From: Nymphaea colorata | Lineage: Eukaryota > Streptophyta > Magnoliopsida > Nymphaeales > Nymphaeaceae | Assembly: GCF_008831285.2 (NCBI RefSeq) | Contig: NC_045141.1 | Coordinates: forward strand, 20,642,848 to 20,706,847 | Reading direction: 5' to 3' | Length of the DNA: 64,000 bases | Shown here: positions 36,501-49,542 of the stretch, in pieces | Position numbering within the stretch: position 1 is the first letter of the stretch | How the letters are laid out: the number at the start of each line of letters is the position of its first letter | Notes under the pieces: generated by a model | Told to the model about the DNA's origin: nothing | Seen by the model: the letters and a program-made list of their open reading frames with translations, nothing else | The model's database searches: none | Translations under genes and position numbers: made by a program

Positions 36501-39500
36501 TGTTTTCAAGCTTTGAACAGCCTTGCAGTTGGCAGGCTAGATTAGTTTGACTCTTAGCAAAGACATTATCTCACAAGAAATGGAATCAATAGATATTCTA
36601 AGAATCATAAATTTTGTATGGACGAAACTGCCGATTCTATGCATCTTGTGTAAGTACTTTTGGGTAAAAAGACGATACGCATATCTTTAAAACATTTATG
36701 AACTTCAAATGGTCCGCAACCAGCACTTGATGTGGTAAATAACAAATGATTCTAGCTCAAGCAAACCACCATAACCTATGGCAGTTGATTATAACCTTCT
36801 TAAACTATGGGCCAACATTCTAAGATGAAAATATGGCAACTATACTCCTAGAATATAGATGAGAATATAATTAAAAGGGTGGGAAGAAGTAGTGTATAAT
36901 AACAATCATAGGTGCCCGTAACACAAGAAAATAGCAATCCAAAACCTTCCCAAACAATTATATGGTTAGAAATAGTAAAATAGGTTTGGGAAATCAGCCT
37001 GAACCCATAATTTGTGTGAACTCTTTTAGCCTTTTGGCCGCTAGTATTTAGCAGAAGTCTAACCCATTCATTAACAGGTCGTATTAGCAAAGTGGGAATG
37101 TGTTTAAAACATTAAACAGTCAAGCGAAGCAATCGACCTGCTAGGCTAACAACAAGAACATAAAGGTTGGTCCAAGCCACTCCCAATAACTTGATTCTAG
37201 AATGGAAAATTAGCTTCCTGACACCTCACCCATACTATCTCTCTCCATCTAGGCTACAGGAGCAATAGAACAATCACCAGATCTGTACCATCCAAGGCTC
37301 AAAATAACAAAAATGGGAAAAATGGGATGAAAATGCAATAGACATATTTTTGTGTTTTTGGAGGTTTTTTCATTTTTCTTGTTAATATTGAGATATTTTC
37401 GAAGATATCATGATATCTGTGACAATGCATTGGAATAGAACAGTTAATGTACATTTTGAAATGAATACTTAGATTTATGACCAAGAGTTTGGAATGGTCA
37501 ATCCTTTTCCCTTCAATTGGTAAAATCAACTCTGTGCAGAGGACGTGGAAGCGCATAATTGAAAACAAAAAAAATACAGAACATATGATATCAGAGAAAC
37601 AGGAAGACTGATGGGAAAAAAAAAAAGAATTTAACCACAAAGTTTTATTAACAATTCAGAAGCTGGTAAAGTGCATACTTGAAAACAAAAACAAAACAGA
37701 ACATATAACATCAGAAAAGCAAGAAGATTGGTGGAAAAAATGAATTTACCACAAAGTTTTATTGCCAATTCACAGGCTGGTAAATATTTGGTGATTCTTT
37801 TGTAATCAGACTCCTTGATTAATCCCATTTCCAGTGCATAGTCTGGATATGCTCTGTACTGGATTGCTGGATCGGTGAGTCCATTACCAATGGCAAAACC
37901 CTGCAATTCATGATTTCAAGGTTAAGTAAAGGAAAATAAACAAGAAATAGTCCACATCTTGGAAGCAGACAAACCTTCAGATTTATGTGAATGCCTTCGT
38001 TTGCATTGTTTCCTTCATAAACACGGCTTGCAAATGCAGGAATATAGTGGCCAGCATATGATTCTCCAGTAATGTAGAAGTCATTTTTTGCAAACTCAGG
38101 GTGCTCCTTGAAGAATTCCTGTCAGGAATTTCAAAAGTAATAGGTTTTTTGCATGCCTTAGCATTAAAAAGAATACATAACCCACAGAAATAGAACAGAA
38201 AAATGCATATCAACAGAAGGAAAATTCTGAAATTAGCATCAAGTTCAAAGGGATTCTGTTAGAAAGAGGTAAAAAATGCAAATTCCCCTGGCAACTCAGA
38301 AAATCAGTAGTTCTATCCATCACTGGAAAAGGAGGATAGTGGACGAAGATCTCTCATGAGACTACGTGCTCCATCCACTGCTTCAATAAGACTAGTAGTA
38401 AAATAGGACTACAGGCCCAAAAAACATAAGTAGATGACTAGCCAGCCAATTTCTGGCATAAGACACAAATTCATTTGACAAAAACAATCTCTTGACAACA
38501 ATAATATGACAAAGTCAGAACTTAACTCAGAAATGTAAACTCAATTTTAAGGAGTTGGGACTTGGGAATGCTAAAACTAAAAGTAAGACGATGTTTAATT
38601 TTAAATTGCTCAAACAAAAAATGTCTCATTTGGAGACTTCAGAACATATGAAGCTTCTGAAAATTACATAATGACGAGAACACAAGTAATAATGTTTAGA
38701 CAAATTCCTTCTTAGTGATGCACTGCAGTAAATGCATGAAACAGAAACCAATTGACCAAGGTTTCTTTTCCAGGATTAAAGTAATAATATAACACGTACT
38801 AATCTGCCATAAAAGATTGGAGATAACCATGTCAGTTTAAACTTTAAACCATTCAGCATAGCTGGTAGCACCAGGTATGTATACCAACCTAACATTTTCA
38901 CTTCATTGAAATATCTTGAATGAACACCATAAATACTTTTATGGGGGCATGAGCTCCCATGGGATCATTTAACAGAATCACTTCAAGTGCATGAGGATAA
39001 TTAATAAAAAAGGACAGATTTTTACACCTGCAAGAAGTCATACAGATCATTGCTAACTCCCTTTTCATTATGACGAATGTCTCTTTTATCAGTGGTGTAA
39101 CTAAAACCAGTTCCCGTAGGCTGATCAACATATATGAGATTGGATACCTGGAACAGTACATTAATAAACCAAATTAAGATATCTCCCTTGGATAAAAAAA
39201 ATATGAATCCAGAATGTGCATCATTAGATACTATTACTCCAAATTAAAGCTACACCAAGTGCATGAGCATGTCAAGGAAGGTATAGAGGCAATTCAGTTT
39301 AAAATTTAATCAACATAAACATATAGCAAATTGGGAACTTTAATGGAAATAAGTAGTAACTTTCAAATCGCACCTCCCAAACCCATTACCTCCTTGTGTG
39401 TGTGCGCAAGGGTGTCTGTGTTAAGGGGGGAGGGGGGGAGAGAGATGGTTTTCACAATAAGATTGTGATGCTCCTGATTTATCGTGCTCTGTTTTAGAAG

Positions 39501-41095
39501 TCAATAAGTGACAGATGAATGGTATTTGCAGTGGACTTCGTTCAAACTCTTTTTTGTCAAGAGTATGCCAAAAAGGTAGTGAACCTTTGCTTGCCCTACA
39601 CGAAAATTCTCCCATGCCATTCAGTTGGTCTTAGATCTGATTGCCAAAGAAAGTTAGCAAAAACTAAGTGGCACTGTCAGATGGCTGGTATCTCAACGAC
39701 TCAACCCATAAGCAAGACAACAAGTTGTTCAGACTTGTAAGAGACTTCTGTGAAAAGTACCTAGAAGAAGAGTCTACTACTTGATTTTGCAAGTTTCTCA
39801 GTTCACTTCAATAATGCAAACTATAAAGCAGATGGAAATGGCATAAATAGATAGTAGGATTGCGCATCTGAGGAAAAGAAGGAATACAAATAGCTTAATA
39901 AGTAGAACCAAAGCATTACCTTGTCCCATCCATAATCGTTCCATAAGAGAGACATATTATCAGCTATGGTGAATGGTCCATTCTCATAGAAGAGCGCCAA
40001 TTCACTGCTGCAGCCAGGGCCCCCCGTCAACCAGATGACCACGGGGTCATCCTTGCTCCCACGAGATTCGAAGAAGAAGTAAAACATACTACAAAAAAGA
40101 AAACACGAAGGGAATCAAAAGTAGTTTTGTGAATGGACTCATGAAAAAGCTTCACGAAAGTAGTATCTAGCAATGTCTTATTGTGTTCTAAATACTCCTC
40201 GGTGCATATACATATCACCCTTCTTCTATATTTTATCGATATACATGTAGCAGCAACGAGCAAATGCGATATGCCAAAATGATAGATTTCCCATTGGTAA
40301 GTATGAATTCATGAAAAAGACATTTTAAGCTTCACGAAAGTAGTATCTAGCTGGGTCTGATTGCGTTGTAAATACTCCTCGGTGCATACAAATATGACCC
40401 TTCTTCAACATATTCATGTAGAAACTACGAGCAAACTGCGGATATGCCAAAACGATAATTTTTTTCTCTTCGCAAGTACAAATCAGGCATTCATTTCCAA
40501 ACAATCTTATTAGAAAGATTTAACCGCGTTCTAAATGGCCTTCAGAATCTATAAATTAATCTAATTCGCCTTCTGAAAGAGTTCGATTCATTATTGTTCA
40601 ATTTAACGCCCACTCATCGGCACCAAATGGCTAATATGAGCAGCTATGGATGGCATCCCCCATGCGCAACAAAGGACCATTGTGATCGTCTGATTCTAGA
40701 GAATACCATGCAGATGGAAAAAGCAACTACCTGGCGCCATATGTATGCGGCAGACGGTAGTAACCAGCATGGTGACCAAAATCCTCTATGGAGACGGGAC
40801 TGGCAATGTTGGGGAACTTGAATCTCCTCTCAACAAGAAGCGGAGAACGCTTAAGGCGATGTTCGCCCTCCGGTTCCCTCTCCAGCAGTTGGTTTCCAGG
40901 GAAGAGATTCAGTTGGCGGATTAGCTTCTCCGCTTGGCCGTAGGGGTAACTCGACCTCAAGGAAAGGGGACCGGAATCACCGTCATCAACGGAAGACGAT
41001 GGCCTCGACGCAAAGACAGAGATGAGGAGAAGCAATAACGAAGAGAAGGAAAGAAGGAAAGAGGGTAGAGAGAAGACAGCACCACCACCAGCCAT
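33539..41095 (-). CDS. Serine carboxypeptidase (SCPL47-49 / carboxypeptidase III type), 9 exons
   Basis: Exons (minus): 40731-41095, 39920-40088, 39028-39147, 37975-38118, 37750-37900, 34371-34459, 34008-34266, 33750-33883, 33539-33664. They join in phase to 518 aa. Residues about 10-30 form a hydrophobic signal peptide, followed by a propeptide-like basic region. The mature S10 peptidase has [11 protein letters not shown] (oxyanion region), the nucleophile S238 in GESYAGHY, D426 in [11 protein letters not shown] and H483 in [12 protein letters not shown]: the full Ser-Asp-His triad. The exon structure and the [16 protein letters not shown] and [12 protein letters not shown] segments match plant SCPL47/48/49 and cereal carboxypeptidase III, which are vacuolar or secreted exopeptidases rather than SCPL acyltransferases. 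Intron 5 (3.3 kb) begins with a tandem copy of the exon 5 end that offers a second in-frame donor. The start is the first ATG before the signal peptide. Confidence 0.93.
34723..34961. repeat. Tandem duplication, about 123-bp unit, in intergenic-like part of carboxypeptidase intron 5
   Basis: Two adjacent copies share TGTATGGGCATCTCC (or TTTATGGGCATCTCC), AGCAATCCTCTCTC, GATATCAT, ATGTCTAGG, TACAGTATGCCAACTAT and ACATTCTCTGACAAAATTC. The second copy has lost about 10 bp in the middle. Confidence 0.88.
37555..37790 (-). repeat. Tandem duplication of the end of carboxypeptidase exon 5 and its splice donor
   Basis: The functional exon 5 end ([11 protein letters not shown], donor at 37750/37749) is repeated 114 bp further along the transcript as [11 protein letters not shown], with its own GT at 37635-37634. 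The intronic text after each donor is also duplicated (AAAACAAAA...CAGAACATAT...ATCAGA). The reading frame stays open from exon 5 through the second copy and stops only just after the second GT. Confidence 0.88.
40137..40480. repeat. Diverged 180-bp tandem duplication in carboxypeptidase intron 1
   Basis: AAGCTTCACGAAAGTAGTAT occurs at 40147 and 40327. Each is followed by TAAATACTCCTCGGTGCATA, then CCCTTCTTC, a TTCATGTAG- or ACATGTAG-like word, CGAGCAAA and ATATGCCAAAA. The copies differ by several substitutions and indels. Confidence 0.87.
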
Positions 41096-42905
41096 CTGAT
41101 ATTCTTCTTTCTTCGATCTCAGACAGGGGACGCCATATTTTATGTCTTAAGGGGAAAGAGGATGGGAATCGTCCTCCGAGGAGGGAGATGATTTTGTTTC
41201 TCCAACGCCGCAAGGCACTCGATCACAAAGACATGGAAGAAAATTAGAAAAGAAAGTTGAACGCTTGGCGTTGCTCAGAGTCCAGACTTTATTCTTCTTC
41301 TTGTCTAACATGTAGAACCAACTAACTTTTGTAAAAACCGCATACTTCCTCAAATTTTCTAATCGCCTCATAGCTTTCGTCCTTTTAACGTGCATAGTTT
41401 TTTTCTTTACGCCTACACAAGTACACCAACTCCTCCGGCAAGAATTCATGATGTTGGGTATGCTTGAATAAAACTCTCTCTTTCTCTCTCTCTTGAGTTT
41501 TTTATCTGCATCTATTGCATTATTGATTTCAGTCGCTAACATAACCCCAAAATCAGAAGGCTGTGGTTGTCAGGTTTCATAGTCATTGTGCTTTTCTTGC
41601 AGTTAGTTCAATGCCCACATCCGTGTCTGCTTCTTCATCTCAACACCAATCTGATGATCTTAATATTTAATTGTTGTTCGTTTCTTTGTTTGTGTCAATC
41701 TGATTTCAGTTGGTATTCACATGCTGAACATGCGACGAGGGACATGAAACTGATGTTGGTAGCTTGAAGTAGAATTTTATCAAACAGAAGCTTTTAAGTG
41801 AGAAAATGCAAATGGGAACCGTCCTTCTTCCATTATTTAGCATAAAACGAAGAACTTATCTGGAAACGTCATTTCTTTCTAGAACGTTGAAAGTGATGCG
41901 CACAAGGGACCTGGACCGCATGCACCCAAGTGCCCGTCTGTTACGTCACACGTAGCGCCACCTAACGGCCTCTTTTCCTGGTCTATCTGAAACTAGGGAG
42001 GCCCTGAGGAACGGCTGGTAGCCTTCTGGTGGGCCAACCGTTTTTAAAGGGGAAAATTTCATTTAGAGGCCTAACTTTTTATACAAAATAAAAAAAAAGG
42101 AGGTTAAGATTGTGCAATAAAATCATGTAAGGTTTCAAAAGAGCAGACCAAGTTCCAAGAGGGCTAGCTCAGTGAGGTAGGACTTAAGAAAGAGTGGTCA
42201 AAGTATAAACCTCATGCGGACGACCCTGCATGGGCTTTAGATTGCAACCTGATATTATATCCTGGAAGAACTTTACTTGCGTTAGAAGCAAAAACTAAGT
42301 TGGTCAATATTCTTCTTTCAAAACTTTCAATACTCATTTTAAATCCCAGCATAGAAACTTGCCACCTTCGGGCTTGCACCAATCAATGGCTTTGGGCGAG
42401 CAAGGCTTTCATAGTCCACGTTACCGTGAAGGATAGAAATAGCTCGAACATTTATCGTGCTTTCAGACTAAGTCCACTAATGGGTCTGCAAAGATCAAGT
42501 CATGTAGGTCTTAACCGATCGAATTGCTTGCTTAACAGACCGGGTTTCAATTCTCAGACGTTCTTTTGCTCATATTTTGCCCACGGACCTTGGGAATAAA
42601 ACAAAACCGATGTCTTATCTAGCACCTTAAATTCGTGGTCGTAATTCCTCAAATTAGACACTGAAATTACAGGGCATGGCTGAACAGGAGAGTACTGGGC
42701 ATGTTCTTAAGGATATCGCACCAGTTGATCATTCCATTAAAAATCAAACTTGCAAATACAACAAAAACCTTATCACTTATAGGATTATGAGTACATAAAA
42801 TCATCATTTCCTGTTACATGAACAAAAAGGATCCAACTTTCATGAGAAAGAATTCTAATGAATTAAACGCGTTGAATGGCCACAAGAGAGATAATGGCAA
42901 TTCCG
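41096..42905. other. Intergenic between carboxypeptidase start and formyltransferase end
   Basis: About 1.8 kb holding the carboxypeptidase promoter/5' UTR (41096 onward) and, from the right, the formyltransferase 3' UTR. No coding sequence is supported. A tRNA-like A-box word occurs at 42164-42180. Confidence 0.5.
42155..42270 (+). mobile_element. Possible tRNA-derived SINE fragment
   Basis: GGGCTAGCTCAGTGAGGTAGG (from 42161) resembles a tRNA gene A box, and GGTCAAAGTATAAACC about 35 bp later (around 42196-42211) is a degenerate B-box-like word. The spacing is as in plant tRNA-related SINE heads. No tail, TSD or second copy was established, so this is tentative. Confidence 0.27.
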
Positions 42906-45900
42906 CTACCGAGACTTCAACAGTTGCTGACCCCGTAAACCATTCCAAAACGCTTTTGCGGTTACAGCCTTCTTTCCAGGAAGTTGTAGCTCTAAAACCT
43001 GGCCCACATAGGAGAGTTTCATCTGATATCAATGGCAAAAGATGTCATAAACCCAAAAAAAAAGTGCAAGGTTACCTGCAACAAGGAACTATTTGCACAT
43101 GGGACCACCAAGGCTTCTCCATCAAAAAATATGCACATCTCATCATGCTTGCAGTTACTGTCATTATTGTGGGGAATACCAACTCTTGTGGTAATGATCT
43201 TGAGCTCTATAGTGTTGATCTTTTTATTGTTATCAACCACTTGAATTTTGGCTCGGGTACCTGGCCAGCCTGCAAATGCACGCACCTGCAATAATAGTCA
43301 ATTCTGAAGTACACGAAGTATATAGAACTAGAGTTCAAGACAATGTTATTTGTATTGTACGATACGCATGCGTATTGTAAGATACGTACCGTATAGGTTT
43401 AGAAAACCTATACGGTACGCTTACGATACACGATACGCTCATGTATCATAAGCGTATCGCCCGTATCATACGATACGGGAAAAAACACAAAATTTGTTAT
43501 ATTTGAAAGTTTAAACGCTCCTCCCTCTCTCTATTCTTGTGTTTAAAGACTCCAAGAGATGTGGGAGGGAGAGATTTTGCCCATTTTCATCAAAAATAAC
43601 TGAGGATTCATAGATTTGGGAGATATTACAGTTGAATCATGAAATATGATAACTATATGTTTTGAACTTATGAAATTGTGATGTAATCTAAGTCCTAACA
43701 ATCTAAGTCCTAAGATTCTATAAAATTTTCAAAGTTTAAAATTGTGATGGATGCTTATTACGTTACTTTGAATCTCTGATTTCTCATTTTTGAATGTGTT
43801 GTTGATAGTTGATACACATGAATGTTCCTTATGTATAATGATCTTTTTTATATTTGAATACATATTTCTTGATTTCTGATTTTTTATTTTTTCGGATTTT
43901 TTATGATTTTTCTCTATTTTTTTTATTTTAATATTTTTAAATTAAAAATTAATTTTACGATACGCTACGCGACGTTTGCGATACGTTACGATACGGCGTA
44001 CAGGTCGGCCGGACCGATACGCGTTACCCTACACCTTTTACAACATTGGTTCAAGACACTACCTTGTTATGCAAGACCAGTGCTTCTTGATCAAAGTTCA
44101 TCCATGATTCCTCTGACCTCACCTGCTTAATTTGAATCAAACAGCATGTAATAACCGATAAAAAGTGAGTGATGAAGCAACAAATAATCAAAAACCCATC
44201 CTTGCAGCTTCAAGATGGAAGTGAGTCAAGAATGTCACTAGCAGGTGTAAAAGCATAATAATTGCTGAAATCATGGAAAGATATTTTACCGTTCCAAGAT
44301 AACACCAGCCCAAAAATTATCACTTTCATTATCCATCACACTCTGATCTTTTCTTATGCACAACTTTATAATAATATATATATATAGATACAGTGAGCTA
44401 CAAAAGCTGAATGTATGGAGAAATAGAGAGAGAGAGAGAGCAGTTCAATGCCAATGCGGAACTTGGTAAATCTTATTTTTGACAGCTATTTTTAGATATT
44501 AACATTGTTCATATGCCAATTGTAAATGCACAAGGCTGCCGCATTAACAAGCTTCAAAAATCATGACATTAACATGAGGGGCATTTTGCACTGTAGGCTC
44601 CAATAACTGAAGGTCTTTTGAACCTTTTTTAATCTTTAGCAGCCAAATGCTACCGTGTTCCTTCCACAAACTAGAGGAACATATCCAAATAAATTGTTGA
44701 CAAGATGAAGAGCACAAACAAGAGTACACGTGTGACAGGTCAGAGAGAGAATGCACATATTGTGTTTGTGTGTGTCCACATGCCACTCTAGACTACATGT
44801 ACGCACACTAAGCAAAGTCAGGAGAATCCATAGATAGCATGGTGAAAGATGAGAACATCACTACATGAAGTTTCTAGCGATATCCTTCATGAATGATACT
44901 CATTTCCAGTAACTATAACAGCTGAACAAGTCTTAGGTATTTCCTGCAATGGAGAGTATTTTGTTACAGATTTGTGTGAAGAACACTATCCTCAATCAAG
45001 TGGGTCTGTACTAGACAAATGACCAAAATATCAGCAGGCAACACGTAACGAAAGCAAGTCTAACCTAAACTAATCAACTATATTCATATAACGTGCCAAG
45101 GTTCATATCCCCAAGGTTCAAAGACAAGACATGGATAAAGGTTGATATAAAGGCTGGAACCGCTGCCAATGATGGTTCCCACAATATATGCACATAGAAT
45201 CCTAGCTGCGAATGTAAGAACGCACACATTTCTGCAATATTTATGCATCATAAAACAGCAAAGGTTCTCTTGGAAACAAAGCAATTGAACTCCACTATGA
45301 GCAAAGGTAGCTTCAGATCACCCATATGTTCATGATACCTTAGGTGCTAGAGTGGCCAGTGTGTCATCTTGCTTTTCAGCTTTCTCCATTGCTGAACCAT
45401 CCAATATAGAAGGCAATTTACCTAATAATAAATTAGATCCTGCAATATATAACACCATTGGCCTAAAACTCAAGCTGAAAAAATAGAATTCAAAAGAGAG
45501 GAAAATAAAATAGAAGCCCAGAAATCATGGTATTACATCATTGAAGCTATCTGGTCAATTTGCAAGTACATGTGAGGTCAGCTCCGTGGTTCCAGGATAA
45601 CAAATTAAACTCCATGTGATCGTATTAATCACATGACTATCATCACCAAGACTGCTCCCAACTATATGGAGACTAGCACTACCATTCCAGTATTTACGCT
45701 TGTCCATATTATAACAAAAAGAACCATCCCCAGAACAAGAAATAACCAAAGCTCTTGTATAAACCTAGGGTTTAGATATAGATATAAACTTTAACATAAA
45801 AAAATAAAGGTGGACTACAGCCTGAATTGTGCAATTTTCAAAAGCCACCAACCTTTTATTCACTAATCCCCTATACTTGCACCAAACCAATGACAGACCA

Positions 45901-48900
45901 ATACATTTCTATTATCAAACATGCAACTCTTTCGGTTTGCTAACTTAGAAATTTCTTTATTTAATGATGATTAGAACAAAGGTGAGTAGGAAACCTAGAG
46001 TTCAATACATAGAGATTGCATTATAAATCCTCATTCATTGATCTAACCCACCACCAGTGAGGGCTTAACATGAAACAGATACCAGTTCCAGACAAACACA
46101 GATCCACTAAAAAATTATATACACCAGTTGCAGATTGTGTGATAGACATAGTTGGTGGATCTAATGAAGCCGATCAATAAGACCTGATGCTGCCCAACCA
46201 CTTTCATTGCCATGCGGCTAAGTCACTTGAGCATGTGTGTTAGGCACCCCCCCGTGCGTCGACGCAAAGCATGTGGGTGTGGGTGCAGATTCACATCGGA
46301 TTCGCCTCCGACGCAGCTCCAGCAGAGTCCAATGCGGTCAGCCGCACGGCTTTGTCCATTTTCTGACATGCACCTGACTCCTGTCAATGACGAGTCGGTG
46401 CGGTCAGCATGCGTAGAGGACAATCTGTCCTCTTTTTTCACTAAAGTTTGAAGTTTTGAAAGGCTCACACTTAGGCTTTAACCCTTTCACGTGTGGGCAG
46501 TGAGCACCTCCCTCCTATGTCTTTGACTACCAAGTGTCCTACCTCTGGCGAGCAGCAGATTTTCCCAGCGGTGAACCGTCCTTCATTCAAAGCGACCTCA
46601 GGCATTCAAAGAAGACCGGCGGGCATGGCAGTGAGCATTAATTAGTGACGGCAACCTAAATCAGTGATTTCGTCTTTGGGTAACTGGGTTTGTGTTTTAC
46701 AAATCTTTCATTTTTCTTTTTTGGGGTTTCTTACAAATGTTTTCATGTTTAATATCATGTTTATTTCGTTCTTTTTTTATGTGTTGGCCTGTTTCCTACT
46801 GATTTGCCCCAATTTATGCATGTTGTTCTGAGTCACTTTTTCATTGTTGTTATTTGTTTGTCGTTAAGTTATTTTATCTTCGTTTGCTTCTTTATTTTGT
46901 TAAGTTGTTATGATGTTATTTGTTAATCAATTTCAGTATTTCTGTTCTGTATGAGCCACGTTTTTTCTGTTGAGGAATGTTGTTCTTAGTTATATGTCAG
47001 TTATTAGTTAATTCCACATAACTTTTTTGTTTTGCAGTTTTACTTTTTAATTTTACTGAATGCTGGGTTTAGTTTTTGTTTTACAATTATCAATCTCTCA
47101 TTGCTTGCTGCAAGAATTATTTAGCAGCCATGCAATACACTCTCTGCACATGAAGGAAACTAGGTAGATTGGAAAAGGATAAGATGATGCATGGCTGCAT
47201 TTTGAGTATTTGACATATTCTTATGATTATATTTATTGGTTAGTTATACCTATAGCTTATAACATTGTCACTTATTTTTATGATTATATTTATTGATTAG
47301 ATCTTAAAAAGTATTATCCATAGTGTGTGTGTGTGTGTTATATATATATATATATATATGCGGATCTACACTGAAATTTTTTTGGGATTTGCCACACCCC
47401 TCACTCAGGTGACATAGCCATGCAGGCTACATCATTTCAGCTCTCTTCTCTCACCACATGTACTTTCGAAACCCTAAAGGCCTAAACTAAAGCCTAACAT
47501 TACTAACCTAATTTAAAAAGAGAGAAAAAGAAAAATAAATATAAATCCCTAACATAATCACAACTTCCATGTTTATAATTGTCTTTTGATACAATACTAA
47601 TAAAAGTATTAGGAAAATCAGTATATATTTATTGTGTGTGTGCGTGAAGCACTGTTACAAATAACAATAATATTTGACTATTCTCAAAGTATTGTGAAAA
47701 AAAATGACAAAAAACATATGAAACAAAAAAAACAAGGAGAAAAATGTTGGGGCATCTACAACCTTATTTGTGATTTCACAACTTCATAATTCTATAAAAA
47801 AAATAGTAGAAATATTGTAATTTCATGGTTTTCTCTATTAAGTTATTAACATTTTATACATTTTAAAAGTTTTCAGTTGATCAAGATCTTCTCAAGTAAA
47901 ACAATATTTTGAACTAATACCTGAGAAAAATCTTACTAATAAGAACCTGAGAATGTCATTTGTCATGTCATTTGTGACACTGATTCAGAGCAGTAAAAAA
48001 CTTAAAACAACACACTAAATATTTAAAGTTTAGTAGTAAAATAAACTATAGCAGCAGTTCTAGATATGAGTACATAACTGCATATATGTATACATACATA
48101 TGTACACGCCATGCATATATACAGACATAATAATATGTAATATATATAAAGGAAAAACTACTTCAAGTAGCACAAGAAAAAAAAATCTGCCTCAGATGGC
48201 AAAAGCAAAAAAAAACAGACTAAAAAGAAGAAAAAAAATAGGCTACTAAAGAAAAAAACCTAGGCTTTCAAGTAACTAGGTGCTTTCATATGGTAGCTTG
48301 CTAGGAAGAGCTAGGTCAAGCCACGAACCTAAGGGCCTAGGCACAAGCCTAAGTGAATTTTTAACGACATACTCAGTAACCAAAAATTTCATCTCTCCCT
48401 TTCTCTCTCTCTTCAATTTCTTTCAGATTTTATTTTTTTCTTTTTTGGTTACCCTGTATCAATGATTAAAGCACGAAGTCCATTTTCACAGTGGTGGTCA
48501 ACAGACAAAAACTGTTCTTCTCAACTATTTGTTCTTTGAGTTTTCATGGTCTTCCAAAGTTCTTTTAACAAAAAGGAGTCATGAACTTCATGAATCTTTG
48601 AAGCATGATAAGATCCGTTTTAAGAAAAGTTCTTAAATTGTTAGTATCAAAATATGATATAGTATATATATGAACTTTTATTTTCATCCCTTTTTCCTTA
48701 TTCAACAATTTTTTCCTTTTTCCCTGATCCTTTGTCTTTTTCATGCCTATTGCCTTTTCCTCAAACTTTCTTTTTTATTTCTATCTCCTTAATTGTTCAC
48801 AACATACGAAACTGCCCAAAGAATATCAGACCACAGAAAAGACCTGCCCTTGTGGAAGTTGCATTACTCCTAAATGACAGTACCTAATGAATGGATACAC

Positions 48901-49502
48901 CTCATCTAGTTGAGCTTCTAAAGATAACGGTAAAATGTACTCACACTATCAAGAAAATCAGCAATTCCTTGAAGCTCCTTTGGACAACCAACTATCATTC
49001 AATTGAATTGCCCAAATGCTTACTTTTAGCATTGGAAATATACAACGTCAGTACAAAACAACAAGAATGCAAACTAATAACAAGAGGACTGTGTATTCTT
49101 GCTAGAAATAAAAAACTGCAACATAGATAAACCAATACCTCGATCAAACAGTATGGAAAGCAACTCGGGTGCCTACATGGGAAGATTGACATGGCTTAAT
49201 AATTCATGCAACTAACAAACAGCAGAAATGCATTAGAAAATATATAAAAATTTAAAAGAGAAATAATACAGAACTTAATGCATGTCAAAGGTTAAAATTT
49301 ACGTTTTTCACCCGTGAATTTTTAAGGACCATGATCATAGAATAGACTGATAACTATCCAAAATATGCATTTGGACAAACTTCCCCTTAATCGATAATGC
49401 TAGAAGTAACATCTGGCAATGCCCCACTATGGAGTACAGGTAAAGGTTTATAACTTTATACATTTATTTGACTACATTAAGAATTTCTTTGCCTGAAGTG
49501 TG

Positions 49503-49542
<40 letters not shown>

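Noticed and set aside
42818-43294. A 158-codon plus-strand frame
   Set aside because: It is the antisense shadow of formyltransferase exons 10 and 11 and the 77-nt intron between them, whose minus-strand reading matches the family.
46212-46468. Overlapping frames on both strands in a GC-rich patch
   Set aside because: They lie inside formyltransferase intron 7, show no family match and look like repeat-derived GC-rich DNA.
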